Positions 7,835-14,936 of a stretch of DNA of 22,676 nt are shown one piece after another (positions within the stretch are counted from its first letter, which is position 1; each line of letters begins with the position of its first letter). The DNA comes from Prevotella sp. UBA2444 (GTDB lineage: Bacteria; Bacteroidota; Bacteroidia; Bacteroidales; Bacteroidaceae). The translations under genes and the position numbers were made by a program. The notes under the pieces are model-generated. The model was not told the DNA's origin. It made no database searches and was given only the letters and a program-made list of their open reading frames with translations. The DNA is taken from assembly GCA_002342665.1 (NCBI GenBank), contig DDQK01000006.1:16947-39622 (forward strand), written 5' to 3'.

Positions 7835-9031
7835 TTACTGCTTTTCTGCCAGGTCGTGGTCAACCATTGCCGTGACACAGGAGTCAGACCATACGTTCTC
7901 GGCGGTCTCGATCATGTCGATGATGGTGTAGATAGGCAGGATGATGCCCAGTACTGCTACGGGGGCACCGATGCCCGACATGAGTGAGAAGGTAAGGAAA
8001 TAGCAACCCATCGGTACGCCCGCATTGCCCACGGCAGAGATGACGGCGATGAGGATCCAGGTGAGGATGGTGGTGAACGTGAGCTCCATGCCGCCGTTCT
8101 GCATCACGAAGAGTGAGGTGGTGAGGATGAAAGCCGCGCAGCCGTTCATGTTGATGGTGGTGCAGATGGGCAGCACGAAGCGGGCCGTCTGCTGGCGGAT
8201 GCCTAAGCGCTGTTCGGCCGTCTTCATGGTGACGGGCAGGGTGGCGGCCGAGCTCTTGGTGAACAGGGCCATCAGTACGGCGGGCATCATTCGGCTCAGC
8301 ACATGCTGGGGATTCAGCCCACGTGCCAGCAGGAACAGGGGTAGCACCACGAAGAACTGTATCACGTTGCCGCCCAGCACCACCAACACGTACTTGCCGA
8401 TACTGTCGGCTACCACACCTGCCGACAGCTGGGCCGATAGCTGTGCTGCGAAAGCAACTATGCCGAGGGGCAGAGACCAGATGAGACCCCGGATGAGCAT
8501 GAAAAGCAACTCCTGCAGGCCCTGCAGGAAACGGACGACGACAGCTTTGCCCTCCGACTCAGGCAGTCGTGAGAGCCCGATGCCAATGGCGAAGGCCAGC
8601 AAGAGCAGTGACAGCACGTTACCTTCGAGGAAGGGCCGTACTACGTTGTTGGGGATGACACTCAGGATGTGGGTGTAGTAGGTCTGTGCGGGTGTATCAC
8701 CGACAGCCTCACTGCCCTGTGCGATAGCCTCTGCGGGCAGATTGCCCGGTGCGATCACCACGTAGAGCAGGGCGCCGACGCAGGCAGCGGCCAGGGTGGT
8801 GAGCAGGGTATATGTCAGCGTGTGGCGGAACAGTCTGCCTGAGTCCTTCGAGCCGAAGGTGGCCAGGGTGGTGATGACGGCCAGTACTATCGTCGGCACT
8901 GCCAGTAGTTGGAATAGCCGTGTGTAGACCGTTGCCACGAACTCCATCAACTGGTCAACCCAGTGTAGGCCCGTCAGTCCCAGTATGGCACCCGCAATGA
9001 GTGCTCCAATCCAAATCAGCGTTTCTTTCAT
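7835..9031 (-). CDS. SLC1/DAACS-family symporter with atypical substrate site
   Basis: The protein is a sodium- or proton-coupled inner-membrane symporter of the GltP/DctA family, 398 residues with about eight hydrophobic helices and two re-entrant loops. Landmarks are the serine-rich hairpin TKSSAATLP (260-261 SS), the TM7 motif NMNGC (294-298), the second hairpin GNAGVPMG, and TM8 DMIETAENVWSD (372-383). Compared with the archaeal GltPh structure, TM7 NMDGT has become NMNGC. The TM8 arginine of DMGRT that binds the acidic side chain is Glu375, and the hairpin arginine is lysine. An aspartate or glutamate substrate is therefore unlikely. No clear promoter was seen in the 95 bases upstream; the thioredoxin-like gene ends there on the same strand. 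Confidence 0.9.
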   Translation of the reverse strand: MKETLIWIGALIAGAILGLTGLHWVDQLMEFVATVYTRLFQLLAVPTIVLAVITTLATFGSKDSGRLFRHTLTYTLLTTLAAACVGALLYVVIAPGNLPAEAIAQGSEAVGDTPAQTYYTHILSVIPNNVVRPFLEGNVLSLLLLAFAIGIGLSRLPESEGKAVVVRFLQGLQELLFMLIRGLIWSLPLGIVAFAAQLSAQLSAGVVADSIGKYVLVVLGGNVIQFFVVLPLFLLARGLNPQHVLSRMMPAVLMALFTKSSAATLPVTMKTAEQRLGIRQQTARFVLPICTTINMNGCAAFILTTSLFVMQNGGMELTFTTILTWILIAVISAVGNAGVPMGCYFLTFSLMSGIGAPVAVLGIILPIYTIIDMIETAENVWSDSCVTAMVDHDLAEKQ

Positions 9032-9126
9032 AACTGTTATTTTCGGACAGTGAGAGCATTCTTACTATCAACAAATATTGTCGCAGAATTGAGGAACAAC
9101 TACCGACTCGATTGCCTCGAAAGTTG

Positions 9127-10218
9127 TTATTTTAGCAGTTCTTCTATCTTCCGGTCTATCTCATTGGTTTGTAATGAGTGGGCAACAATCTTGCCCCGGC
9201 TGTCGGTGATGACGTTGTCGGGCACAAAGTAAAGTCCCAACTGAGTCAGTGCCGGTGTCTCCCACATCTTGCCGTCGCAGACGCAATTCCACTTGATGGA
9301 GTCGCGGTCGAGCAGTCGGCGGCAGTCTTTCAGGTTGGCGTCCAGACAGATGCCAACAACCTTCATTCTGTCGGTGTTCTCCTTCTGCAGGCGGTTGAGC
9401 TTGCGCAGCATGTTCTGGCTGTCGTAATTCCATGATGCCCAGGTGAAGATGACGTTCACCTGGCTAGTCAGCTGGCTGCTACTGACAGTCTTGCCGTTGA
9501 TGTCGGTGGCTGTAAATGAGGGTATTTTGCCGTTGTCGCGCAGGTGGCTGAGTCCTTCCAACTGCCGTTTGAGCATGTTAAGCTCCTTGCTGTTGGGACT
9601 CTCCTTGGCGATGACCTGCAGCAATTCCAAGGCTTTCTGATAGTCGGGAGTCGTGGTCTGGATGAACTGCTTGTTGAAGATATATCTGCTGGCAAGCGAT
9701 TGCGGATGGTCTTTGATAAATTGTGCGGCCGACTGACTAATCTCGGGTGGTGTCTGCTGATTGGTTTCCATCCTGTATGCCGTCATCAGCTTGTTTTCAT
9801 CGGTGCCGCTTACCGCTACCTCCCTCAGATGAGAGGCATCGCCCTCGATGGTCACCTTCTTGCCAGACTCTCCGAAGACGGGCAGTTCCGAGAAGTTGGG
9901 GAATACGATGACATAGGTGGTGGGCTTCTCTATCTCTACCGCATAGGAGAAGCGACCTTTCATCACGCTGATGGTGTCGATTTTATGACGTGCCCCGTCG
10001 ATATTATAGAGGTAGAGTTCCCCTTGGTTGAAATTCTTGAACTCTCCCTCCATTTGAAACGTACCATCGTCGACACCACAGGAGACTAAAAGTGAAGAAT
10101 TTGCTACCACTATCCCTGCGCAGATCAGCCGATGACGGAGTTTGCGGAGGATACCAGCACTCTTGTCGCTCACTATGAGTCTCTTAACCCTATTGAATGG
10201 CGGTAGCAAATTCTTCAC
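9127..10218 (-). CDS. thioredoxin-fold lipoprotein (DUF4369 + TlpA-like) without CxxC
   Basis: The product has a lipoprotein signal ending LLVSC (Cys47 from the GTG start), a DUF4369-like beta domain (FQMEGEFKNFNQGELYLYNID), a helical linker, and a TlpA/ResA-type thioredoxin domain (IPSFTATDINGKTVSSSQL to the end, with a VPDNVITDSRGK cis-proline region). Where active members read WASWCxxC, this one has WASWNYDSQ (260-268). Both catalytic cysteines are gone, so disulfide exchange is not expected; binding or scaffolding is more likely. No in-frame ATG precedes the signal. GTG 10218 gives 363 residues and GTG 10173 gives a more normal 32-residue signal, with an AAGAGA stretch upstream. The gene follows the TPR lipoprotein by 10 bases, so the two probably form an operon. 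Confidence 0.82.
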   Translation of the reverse strand: MKNLLPPFNRVKRLIVSDKSAGILRKLRHRLICAGIVVANSSLLVSCGVDDGTFQMEGEFKNFNQGELYLYNIDGARHKIDTISVMKGRFSYAVEIEKPTTYVIVFPNFSELPVFGESGKKVTIEGDASHLREVAVSGTDENKLMTAYRMETNQQTPPEISQSAAQFIKDHPQSLASRYIFNKQFIQTTTPDYQKALELLQVIAKESPNSKELNMLKRQLEGLSHLRDNGKIPSFTATDINGKTVSSSQLTSQVNVIFTWASWNYDSQNMLRKLNRLQKENTDRMKVVGICLDANLKDCRRLLDRDSIKWNCVCDGKMWETPALTQLGLYFVPDNVITDSRGKIVAHSLQTNEIDRKIEELLK

Positions 10219-10219
10219 T
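10091..10219. repeat. perfect 18-base inverted repeat around 93 bases
   Basis: AGTGAAGAATTTGCTACC at 10091-10108 is the exact reverse complement of 10202-10219; the spacer is 10109-10201. The pair brackets the signal-peptide coding end of the thioredoxin-like gene. TTCACT motifs continue outside the right arm to about 10234. It could be a small palindromic mobile repeat, an invertible segment, or a hairpin in the RNA; the sequence alone does not decide. Confidence 0.85.
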
Positions 10220-10228
10220 CTTCACTTT

Positions 10229-11893
10229 TCACTTAGTCAGCTCCAAGTCGTTGGCAGCATATTTCTGGAGCCAGGCATCGGCGGCGATGGCCTTACCAAG
10301 GGGCTCCTCGATGTCTTGCTTGTTACCCATGCGGGCAGCGAGGATAGCTTTCAGGTATTCTGTGATGGCATCGGCATTCTTCACGTATTTCAGCGTGACG
10401 GCTGCCGAGGCATAGTTCTTGTTCATAATCTGGGCCAGGGCAGCGCTGTTGCTGTAGATGTCGGCGAAGTCCTGCTCTGCCTGGGCATAGTTGCCCTGAG
10501 CCAGGTGCAGATTGCCCAGCACCTCCTGCAGACCGTTGGCACCGGTGGCGCTGGCGATATACTGCTCGGCGGTCTTCAGGTCGCCAGCCTGCAAGGCGAT
10601 CATACCGAGGTTGGCCTTAGCTTCGGGCAGGTTGGCCTGCAGGCTCTGTGCCTTCTGGATATACTGGTCGGCAGCCTTGTAGTTGCCACGGGCATACTGG
10701 ATGGTAGCCAGGTTGTTGTAAGCACGGGCATCGCTGGGATAAATCTCTGTGGCCAGTTTGTAGATATCCTCCTTCTCACCCAGGTCTTCCTTCAGATTGG
10801 CTCCGTAGAGCAGCTCTTCGATGCTCAGTTTGGTGGCGTCTTGCTTGATCTGTGCCAGGATCTGGTCGTCGCTACGGCCAACGGTCTCGTAGTTGATGGT
10901 CAGACGGGCACGGCGCAGCTGAGGCAGGATGCCGTCGGCCAGCTCGCGGAAGGCACTGGAGATATTCTTGATCTGCTGCTCACGCTCCTCAGGGTCTTTA
11001 TACATCGAAAGCACACGCAGGATGACTTCCTTGTCCTGGATGTCGCTGGCCTTCACCAGTTCCTGGAATCCCTCCCAGTCCTGGGCGGTGTACTTGGCAT
11101 CGACGTTGGCCTTCATCTGGATGCGGTTCAGTTCCTGGTTGACGTATTGTTCAGAGTTCTTCTGACGCTCAGCTGCCAACTTGTCGTTGATGCTGAAACC
11201 GCCATCGGGCGAAGCATAGGCTGATACCTCTACGTTTTCGAGGTTCAGGCCTTGGCGGTCGGCATTGATGCGCTGCAACATCTTGACGAACTCCTGTACC
11301 GAGTTGTTGGCCAGTTCGCTCTTACGCAGGTTGGCCTGCTGTATGAGGAACTTGATGTTGGCCTCTTGCTTCTGCTTGCTGATGCGCTGGTAGGCATCGG
11401 GGGCGATGGCTGCCTGAGCAGTGGTCAGCGTACGCTTGTAGAGTTCAGACGTGGCGATGATGCCATACGCCACCTTCACCTCCGGTATCTGTACTGTCTT
11501 CGAGCCGATGCTGGCACGGAAGGTCAGATACATGTCGGCTTTGTTGTCGTCGGCATAGGGGAAGTTGGTCTTCATTGTGTAGTTACCACCCAGACGGTAA
11601 GAGATGGTCTGGTCGTTGCCGGCAACTTTCTCGCCCTGGAAGGTGGCTACGTTGCCCTGTACGATGGTACCATTGGAATAGCGCAGCTCAGGTACGATGG
11701 TCACTACAGCCTTACGCTTCATATATTTCTCGGGGAAGTGCCCGTTGATGGATGCAGGCACCATTCCGGCTTGTGTCTCCAGCGGTGTGGGGGCAACATT
11801 GAAATTGTCGGCGGACAATGGACCCAGTTTTGAACACGAAGAAAGCAGCATCATTGTTGCTGCTGAAAAAAGGATTAAGTTTTTGTTTTGCAT
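10229..11893 (-). CDS. TPR lipoprotein with OmpA-like region
   Basis: The 554-residue lipoprotein has signal MQNKNLILFSAATMMLLSSC (Cys20). A beta-rich N-terminal part covers about 55-150 (two similar strands sets around VVTIVPELRYSNG and LTFRASIGSKTVQIPEVKVAYG). A divergent OmpA-like peptidoglycan-binding region lies at about 195-256 (VEVSAYASPDGGFSINDKLAAERQ). Tetratricopeptide repeats cover about 370-520 (DARAYNNLATIQYARGNYKAA and following). It is probably anchored in the outer membrane facing the periplasm, acting as a scaffold for an envelope complex. The ATG lies 19 bases beyond the tRNA-Leu 3' end with no promoter between, so it is likely read from the tRNA promoter. Exact function is not known to me. 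Confidence 0.85.
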   Translation of the reverse strand: MQNKNLILFSAATMMLLSSCSKLGPLSADNFNVAPTPLETQAGMVPASINGHFPEKYMKRKAVVTIVPELRYSNGTIVQGNVATFQGEKVAGNDQTISYRLGGNYTMKTNFPYADDNKADMYLTFRASIGSKTVQIPEVKVAYGIIATSELYKRTLTTAQAAIAPDAYQRISKQKQEANIKFLIQQANLRKSELANNSVQEFVKMLQRINADRQGLNLENVEVSAYASPDGGFSINDKLAAERQKNSEQYVNQELNRIQMKANVDAKYTAQDWEGFQELVKASDIQDKEVILRVLSMYKDPEEREQQIKNISSAFRELADGILPQLRRARLTINYETVGRSDDQILAQIKQDATKLSIEELLYGANLKEDLGEKEDIYKLATEIYPSDARAYNNLATIQYARGNYKAADQYIQKAQSLQANLPEAKANLGMIALQAGDLKTAEQYIASATGANGLQEVLGNLHLAQGNYAQAEQDFADIYSNSAALAQIMNKNYASAAVTLKYVKNADAITEYLKAILAARMGNKQDIEEPLGKAIAADAWLQKYAANDLELTK

Positions 11894-11912
11894 AAAATTC
11901 GAATTTTAATAG

Positions 11913-11998
11913 TGCCGCGAGCGGGACTCGAACCCGCACAACCCTTCCGGGTCAAGGGATTTTAAGTCCCTCGTGTCTACCAATTCCACCATCACGGC
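11913..11998 (-). tRNA. tRNA-Leu (anticodon TAA)
   Basis: The minus-strand sequence folds as a class II tRNA of 86 bases. Acceptor GCCGTGA pairs with TCGCGGC (one G-T pair), and the discriminator is A. The D-loop contains GGTAGAC. The anticodon stem AGGGA/TCCCT has loop CTTAAAA, giving TAA at 11964-11962. A long variable arm (CCCGGAAGGG) precedes the T-arm GCGGGTTCGAGTCCCGC. CCA is not encoded. Confidence 0.97.
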
Positions 11999-12013
11999 AG
12001 CCAAATTTTCCTG

Positions 12014-12045
12014 CAAAGGTAAGGCAAAATCCCTAAACTGCCAAA
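12014..12045 (-). promoter_or_regulatory. promoter for tRNA-Leu and the lipoprotein pair
   Basis: On the minus strand TTTG (12045-12042), 20 bases, TACCTTTG (12021-12014), ending 16 bases before the tRNA 5' end. It is the only consensus promoter seen upstream of the two lipoprotein genes. Confidence 0.65.
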
Positions 12046-12099
12046 CTTTTTATCATTTATTAAGAATCAGAGTCAGGGGTACATCAGTCTTGTCTTTTG

Positions 12100-14319
12100 T
12101 TATCTTATCAGCATTTTCTTACCGTCGATGATATTGATACCCTTCGTTGCTTTGGGCTTCGACTGTCCCGTGAGGCTGAACACCTTTGGCGTGGCGGCTC
12201 CGGTGTGAAGATTGTCCATGCCCGTCGGAATATCAGCTTTGATATTGAAAAGCTTCCACACGTCGGCCTTTGCGTAGGTCTCGCGGCATCCTTCTGGCAC
12301 ATGAAGCGTGGCCGAGAACGACGAGAAGGGCAGCACCCAAGCTATCGGTGTCCACTCGAAATTCATGTATGCGGGTGGTGTCGAGCCATAGCAGTAGATG
12401 TCTGTCAGCGAAGTGCAGTCGTAGAGCGTATAGGGGCATGTGGTGCGAATGCCGGCAGGAACGTGGACCACTTTCAGGGCCGTGCATCCCTGGAAGAGTG
12501 CTACCTCCATGGTTCCCGTCTTTTCCGGATACCACACCTCCGTCAGGGCAGTGCAGCCCTCGAAGGCATTGTTCCCGATGGTCTCAAGACTTTCGGGCCA
12601 GTCTATTGCCTGCAGGTTGGTACACATACAGAAGGCATAGCCATCGATGAACTTCAGGCCGTCGGGCAGCTCAATCTGCGCGAGCTGGCTGCACTCCTGG
12701 AACGCTTGAGCGCCAATCTCCCTCACCGATGAGGGGATGCTGATGTCTGTCAGCGATGTGCATCCGTAGAATGTCATCTGCTCTATCCGCTTGATACCTT
12801 CGGGCAGTGTGATTCGCCTGAGCGACGTGCATTCGGCGAAGGCCCCGGAGAGTGAGTCGACGGTGGCCGGCAGCTCTATCTCGGTGAGCGAGCGGCAAGC
12901 CGTGAAGGCTCCGCTGCCGATGGTGCGCAGGGCAGGGGGCAGGGTGACGTCCCTCAGACTTGTACACCCACTGAAGATGCCGCCATAGAGAGTTGTCAGC
13001 TGCTGGGGTAGCACCACCGCTTCGAGCGAGCTGCACTCCTGAAAGGCAGAGAACCCAATGAAGCCGAGGCTCTGTGGCAGCTGGAGCCGCTTCATGCTGG
13101 TGCATCCCTGGAAGGCTATGCTCTCCAGCGAGTCGGTACCCTCCTCGATGACGGCCTCCTCAATGGCGCTGCACTCCCAGAATGCCCCGTATCCCACATG
13201 CCTCATGCTGGCAGGCAGGTGGACGGCTTTCAGGCTACTGCATTCCACGAACGCCTGTGCCTCAATTCGCGAAATCCCTTCGCCGAATGTCACATCCTCA
13301 AGACTAGCGCAGTTGCGGAAGGCAAACTGCGGTATGACCTTCACGCTGCCGGGGATGGCAATCCGCTGTAGCGACGAGAAGGCGAATGCTTCTTCTGAGA
13401 GTTCCTCCAATGCATCGCTCAGGATGACCGTCTGCAGCTGCGGGCAGCCGTAGAACATCTGCCGATGTATCTTCCTGACTCCACGGGGGATGGTCAGCGA
13501 GCGGATGCCCGACTCTGCGAAGGCTCTGATGCCGAGGCTGTCGAGGCTCTCGGGGAGGGTCAACTCATGAAGGGCACTACCGTAGAAACAGTGATCTTCT
13601 ATCGTTCGCAACCCTTCCGACAACGTGAGGCTTTCCAGTTCCTTGGTGTGGCTGAAGGCACTGCCCTCGATGGTGACAACACTTGAGGGTATTGTCAACC
13701 GTTGGATGGCTGACATCATGAAAGCACCATATCCGATGGTGGTTACGCTCGCCGGGATGTCGAGCGTGTGGAGGTTCCTGCACAGCGACAGGCCCCATAT
13801 TTTGGTAATACCCTCTTCGATGTTCAGTTTCGACAGCTGTGTGATGACGTGATAGTCCATCGTTGTCATCTCTGTGTTGTGCCCCGCATATACCGTAATC
13901 TCTTTCAGCAGATTACAACCCTCAAAGGCACTGCCATCTGCGGCATTGATGTCGCTTGGCCATGTGATATGCGTCAGCGAGGTGCAGCCAGCAAAGGCGT
14001 AGCTATCTATCATCTTGACATTGGACGACAGATAGACACTCTTTAAACCGGTACTACCGCGGAAAGCCTCGTAACCAATCTTCGTCACCTCGTAGGTTCC
14101 CACCTTCAACGGGATGGTGATGTCGCCCTCATAGGCGTAGTTGGCTGCCCGCTCGCGTGGCACCTTCACTACAGTGGCCGTCTGTTCCCACTTGTCAATT
14201 TCGTAGAATATGCCGTTGCTCTCTACGATATTGGCTGCCTGTGCCTGAGCTGATGCCGTGCCAGTGACCATGACCGCTATCAGCAAAACTACTTGTAGGA
14301 AAATCTGTTTCATGTTCAT
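12100..14319 (-). CDS. BspA-like leucine-rich-repeat (LRR_5) surface protein
   Basis: A signal peptide (MNMKQIFLQVVLLIAVMVTG to ASAQA) is followed by roughly 25 tandem repeats of about 23 residues. Their pattern is AFxxCxSLxxIxLPxxLxxIG, the Treponema pallidum/BspA type (LRR_5), from about residue 75 to 630. The protein ends with a Prevotella-style tail (VFSLTGQSKPKATKGINII, then DGKKMLIR), which resembles C-terminal regions of secreted proteins in this group and may be a sorting signal. BspA relatives mediate adhesion to host proteins or other bacteria; extracellular location is likely. ATG 14319 or 14313 can start it. The only promoter-like string upstream is TAATTTTG (14361-14354). It stands alone between the tRNA and the pyrE operon. 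Confidence 0.92.
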   Translation of the reverse strand: MNMKQIFLQVVLLIAVMVTGTASAQAQAANIVESNGIFYEIDKWEQTATVVKVPRERAANYAYEGDITIPLKVGTYEVTKIGYEAFRGSTGLKSVYLSSNVKMIDSYAFAGCTSLTHITWPSDINAADGSAFEGCNLLKEITVYAGHNTEMTTMDYHVITQLSKLNIEEGITKIWGLSLCRNLHTLDIPASVTTIGYGAFMMSAIQRLTIPSSVVTIEGSAFSHTKELESLTLSEGLRTIEDHCFYGSALHELTLPESLDSLGIRAFAESGIRSLTIPRGVRKIHRQMFYGCPQLQTVILSDALEELSEEAFAFSSLQRIAIPGSVKVIPQFAFRNCASLEDVTFGEGISRIEAQAFVECSSLKAVHLPASMRHVGYGAFWECSAIEEAVIEEGTDSLESIAFQGCTSMKRLQLPQSLGFIGFSAFQECSSLEAVVLPQQLTTLYGGIFSGCTSLRDVTLPPALRTIGSGAFTACRSLTEIELPATVDSLSGAFAECTSLRRITLPEGIKRIEQMTFYGCTSLTDISIPSSVREIGAQAFQECSQLAQIELPDGLKFIDGYAFCMCTNLQAIDWPESLETIGNNAFEGCTALTEVWYPEKTGTMEVALFQGCTALKVVHVPAGIRTTCPYTLYDCTSLTDIYCYGSTPPAYMNFEWTPIAWVLPFSSFSATLHVPEGCRETYAKADVWKLFNIKADIPTGMDNLHTGAATPKVFSLTGQSKPKATKGINIIDGKKMLIR

Positions 14320-14353
14320 TCAGTATGCACTCTCATAAAGTTCGTTGCTGCTG

Positions 14354-14361
14354 CAAAATTA
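14354..14361 (-). promoter_or_regulatory. possible -7 box for LRR protein gene
   Basis: TAATTTTG on the minus strand, 35 bases before the start codon. No TTTG box is present at the expected distance, so the call is weak. Confidence 0.4.
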
Positions 14362-14390
14362 AACAATAAATCCTGATCTGAGTTTAGGCA

Positions 14391-14936
14391 TTAGTTCCAG
14401 GCACGCAGCAGCGTGCCGTCGAAGGAGCAGAAATAGCGCATGAGCGCATCTCCGTTGTCACCGCTGACGATGCCCCCCGTCTCCAGGTCATAGATGCGCT
14501 GGCACTTGCCACAGTTGACCTGCTGGCGGTTGCCCGTGAAGTTGAGGGCCTGATTGCCGCCACAGTTGGGACAGAGGCGGTCATAGGCCCAGAGACCATT
14601 GAAATTGGTCAGGCCGATGATGAGGCCTATGCTGTTGCTGGCACCGAGTTGGAAGGTGGTGTGGTTCTCCTTGTCGGTGGCGATGATATTGTCCTCACGG
14701 GGTGTCTTGCCGTCGTTGCTGGTCACGTAGACGTGGCGGGCTGTTGTCTTGCCGTCGCCAGTCATGGTGACGTAGACGTACGAGCCGGGATTCGTGGCGG
14801 CAGCGAAGAGCAGGCTGGTGGAGTGCTGCTCGTAGCTGAACACGAAATGACAGGCATATCGCCTGCTGACGATGTCGTCGGCATTGCAGGCTACCAGCAG
14901 CAAGGCGCAGAGCAGTGGCAACAGTCGTCTGATCAT
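14391..14936 (-). CDS. Rieske-like lipoprotein with Cys4 instead of Cys2His2
   Basis: The 181-residue product has a lipoprotein signal ending LLLVAC (Cys17) and a beta-rich body. Its C-terminal half follows the Rieske plan: first loop CPNCGG (122-127), second loop CGKCQRIYDLETGGIVSGD (142-160). In true Rieske proteins the loops read CxHxG and CxxHG and bind a [2Fe-2S] cluster through two Cys and two His. Here each histidine ligand is replaced by cysteine nearby, giving CxxC...CxxC, better suited to zinc or to a different iron site. The FDxxTG-like YDLETGG after the second loop supports Rieske ancestry over a simple zinc ribbon. Its ATG overlaps the argH stop (ATGA), so it is translationally coupled, for no obvious metabolic reason. 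The function is unknown. Confidence 0.75.
   Translation of the reverse strand: MIRRLLPLLCALLLVACNADDIVSRRYACHFVFSYEQHSTSLLFAAATNPGSYVYVTMTGDGKTTARHVYVTSNDGKTPREDNIIATDKENHTTFQLGASNSIGLIIGLTNFNGLWAYDRLCPNCGGNQALNFTGNRQQVNCGKCQRIYDLETGGIVSGDNGDALMRYFCSFDGTLLRAWN

Noticed and set aside
10142..11224. 360-codon rightward open frame opposite the TPR lipoprotein
   Set aside because: Its translation is an antisense shadow of low-complexity leucine, glycine and valine. The minus-strand protein has a signal peptide and TPR motifs.
12100..14319. Repetitive spacing that could suggest a CRISPR or DNA tandem array
   Set aside because: The periodicity is at the protein level (LRR_5 repeats); the DNA copies are too divergent for a tandem or CRISPR array.
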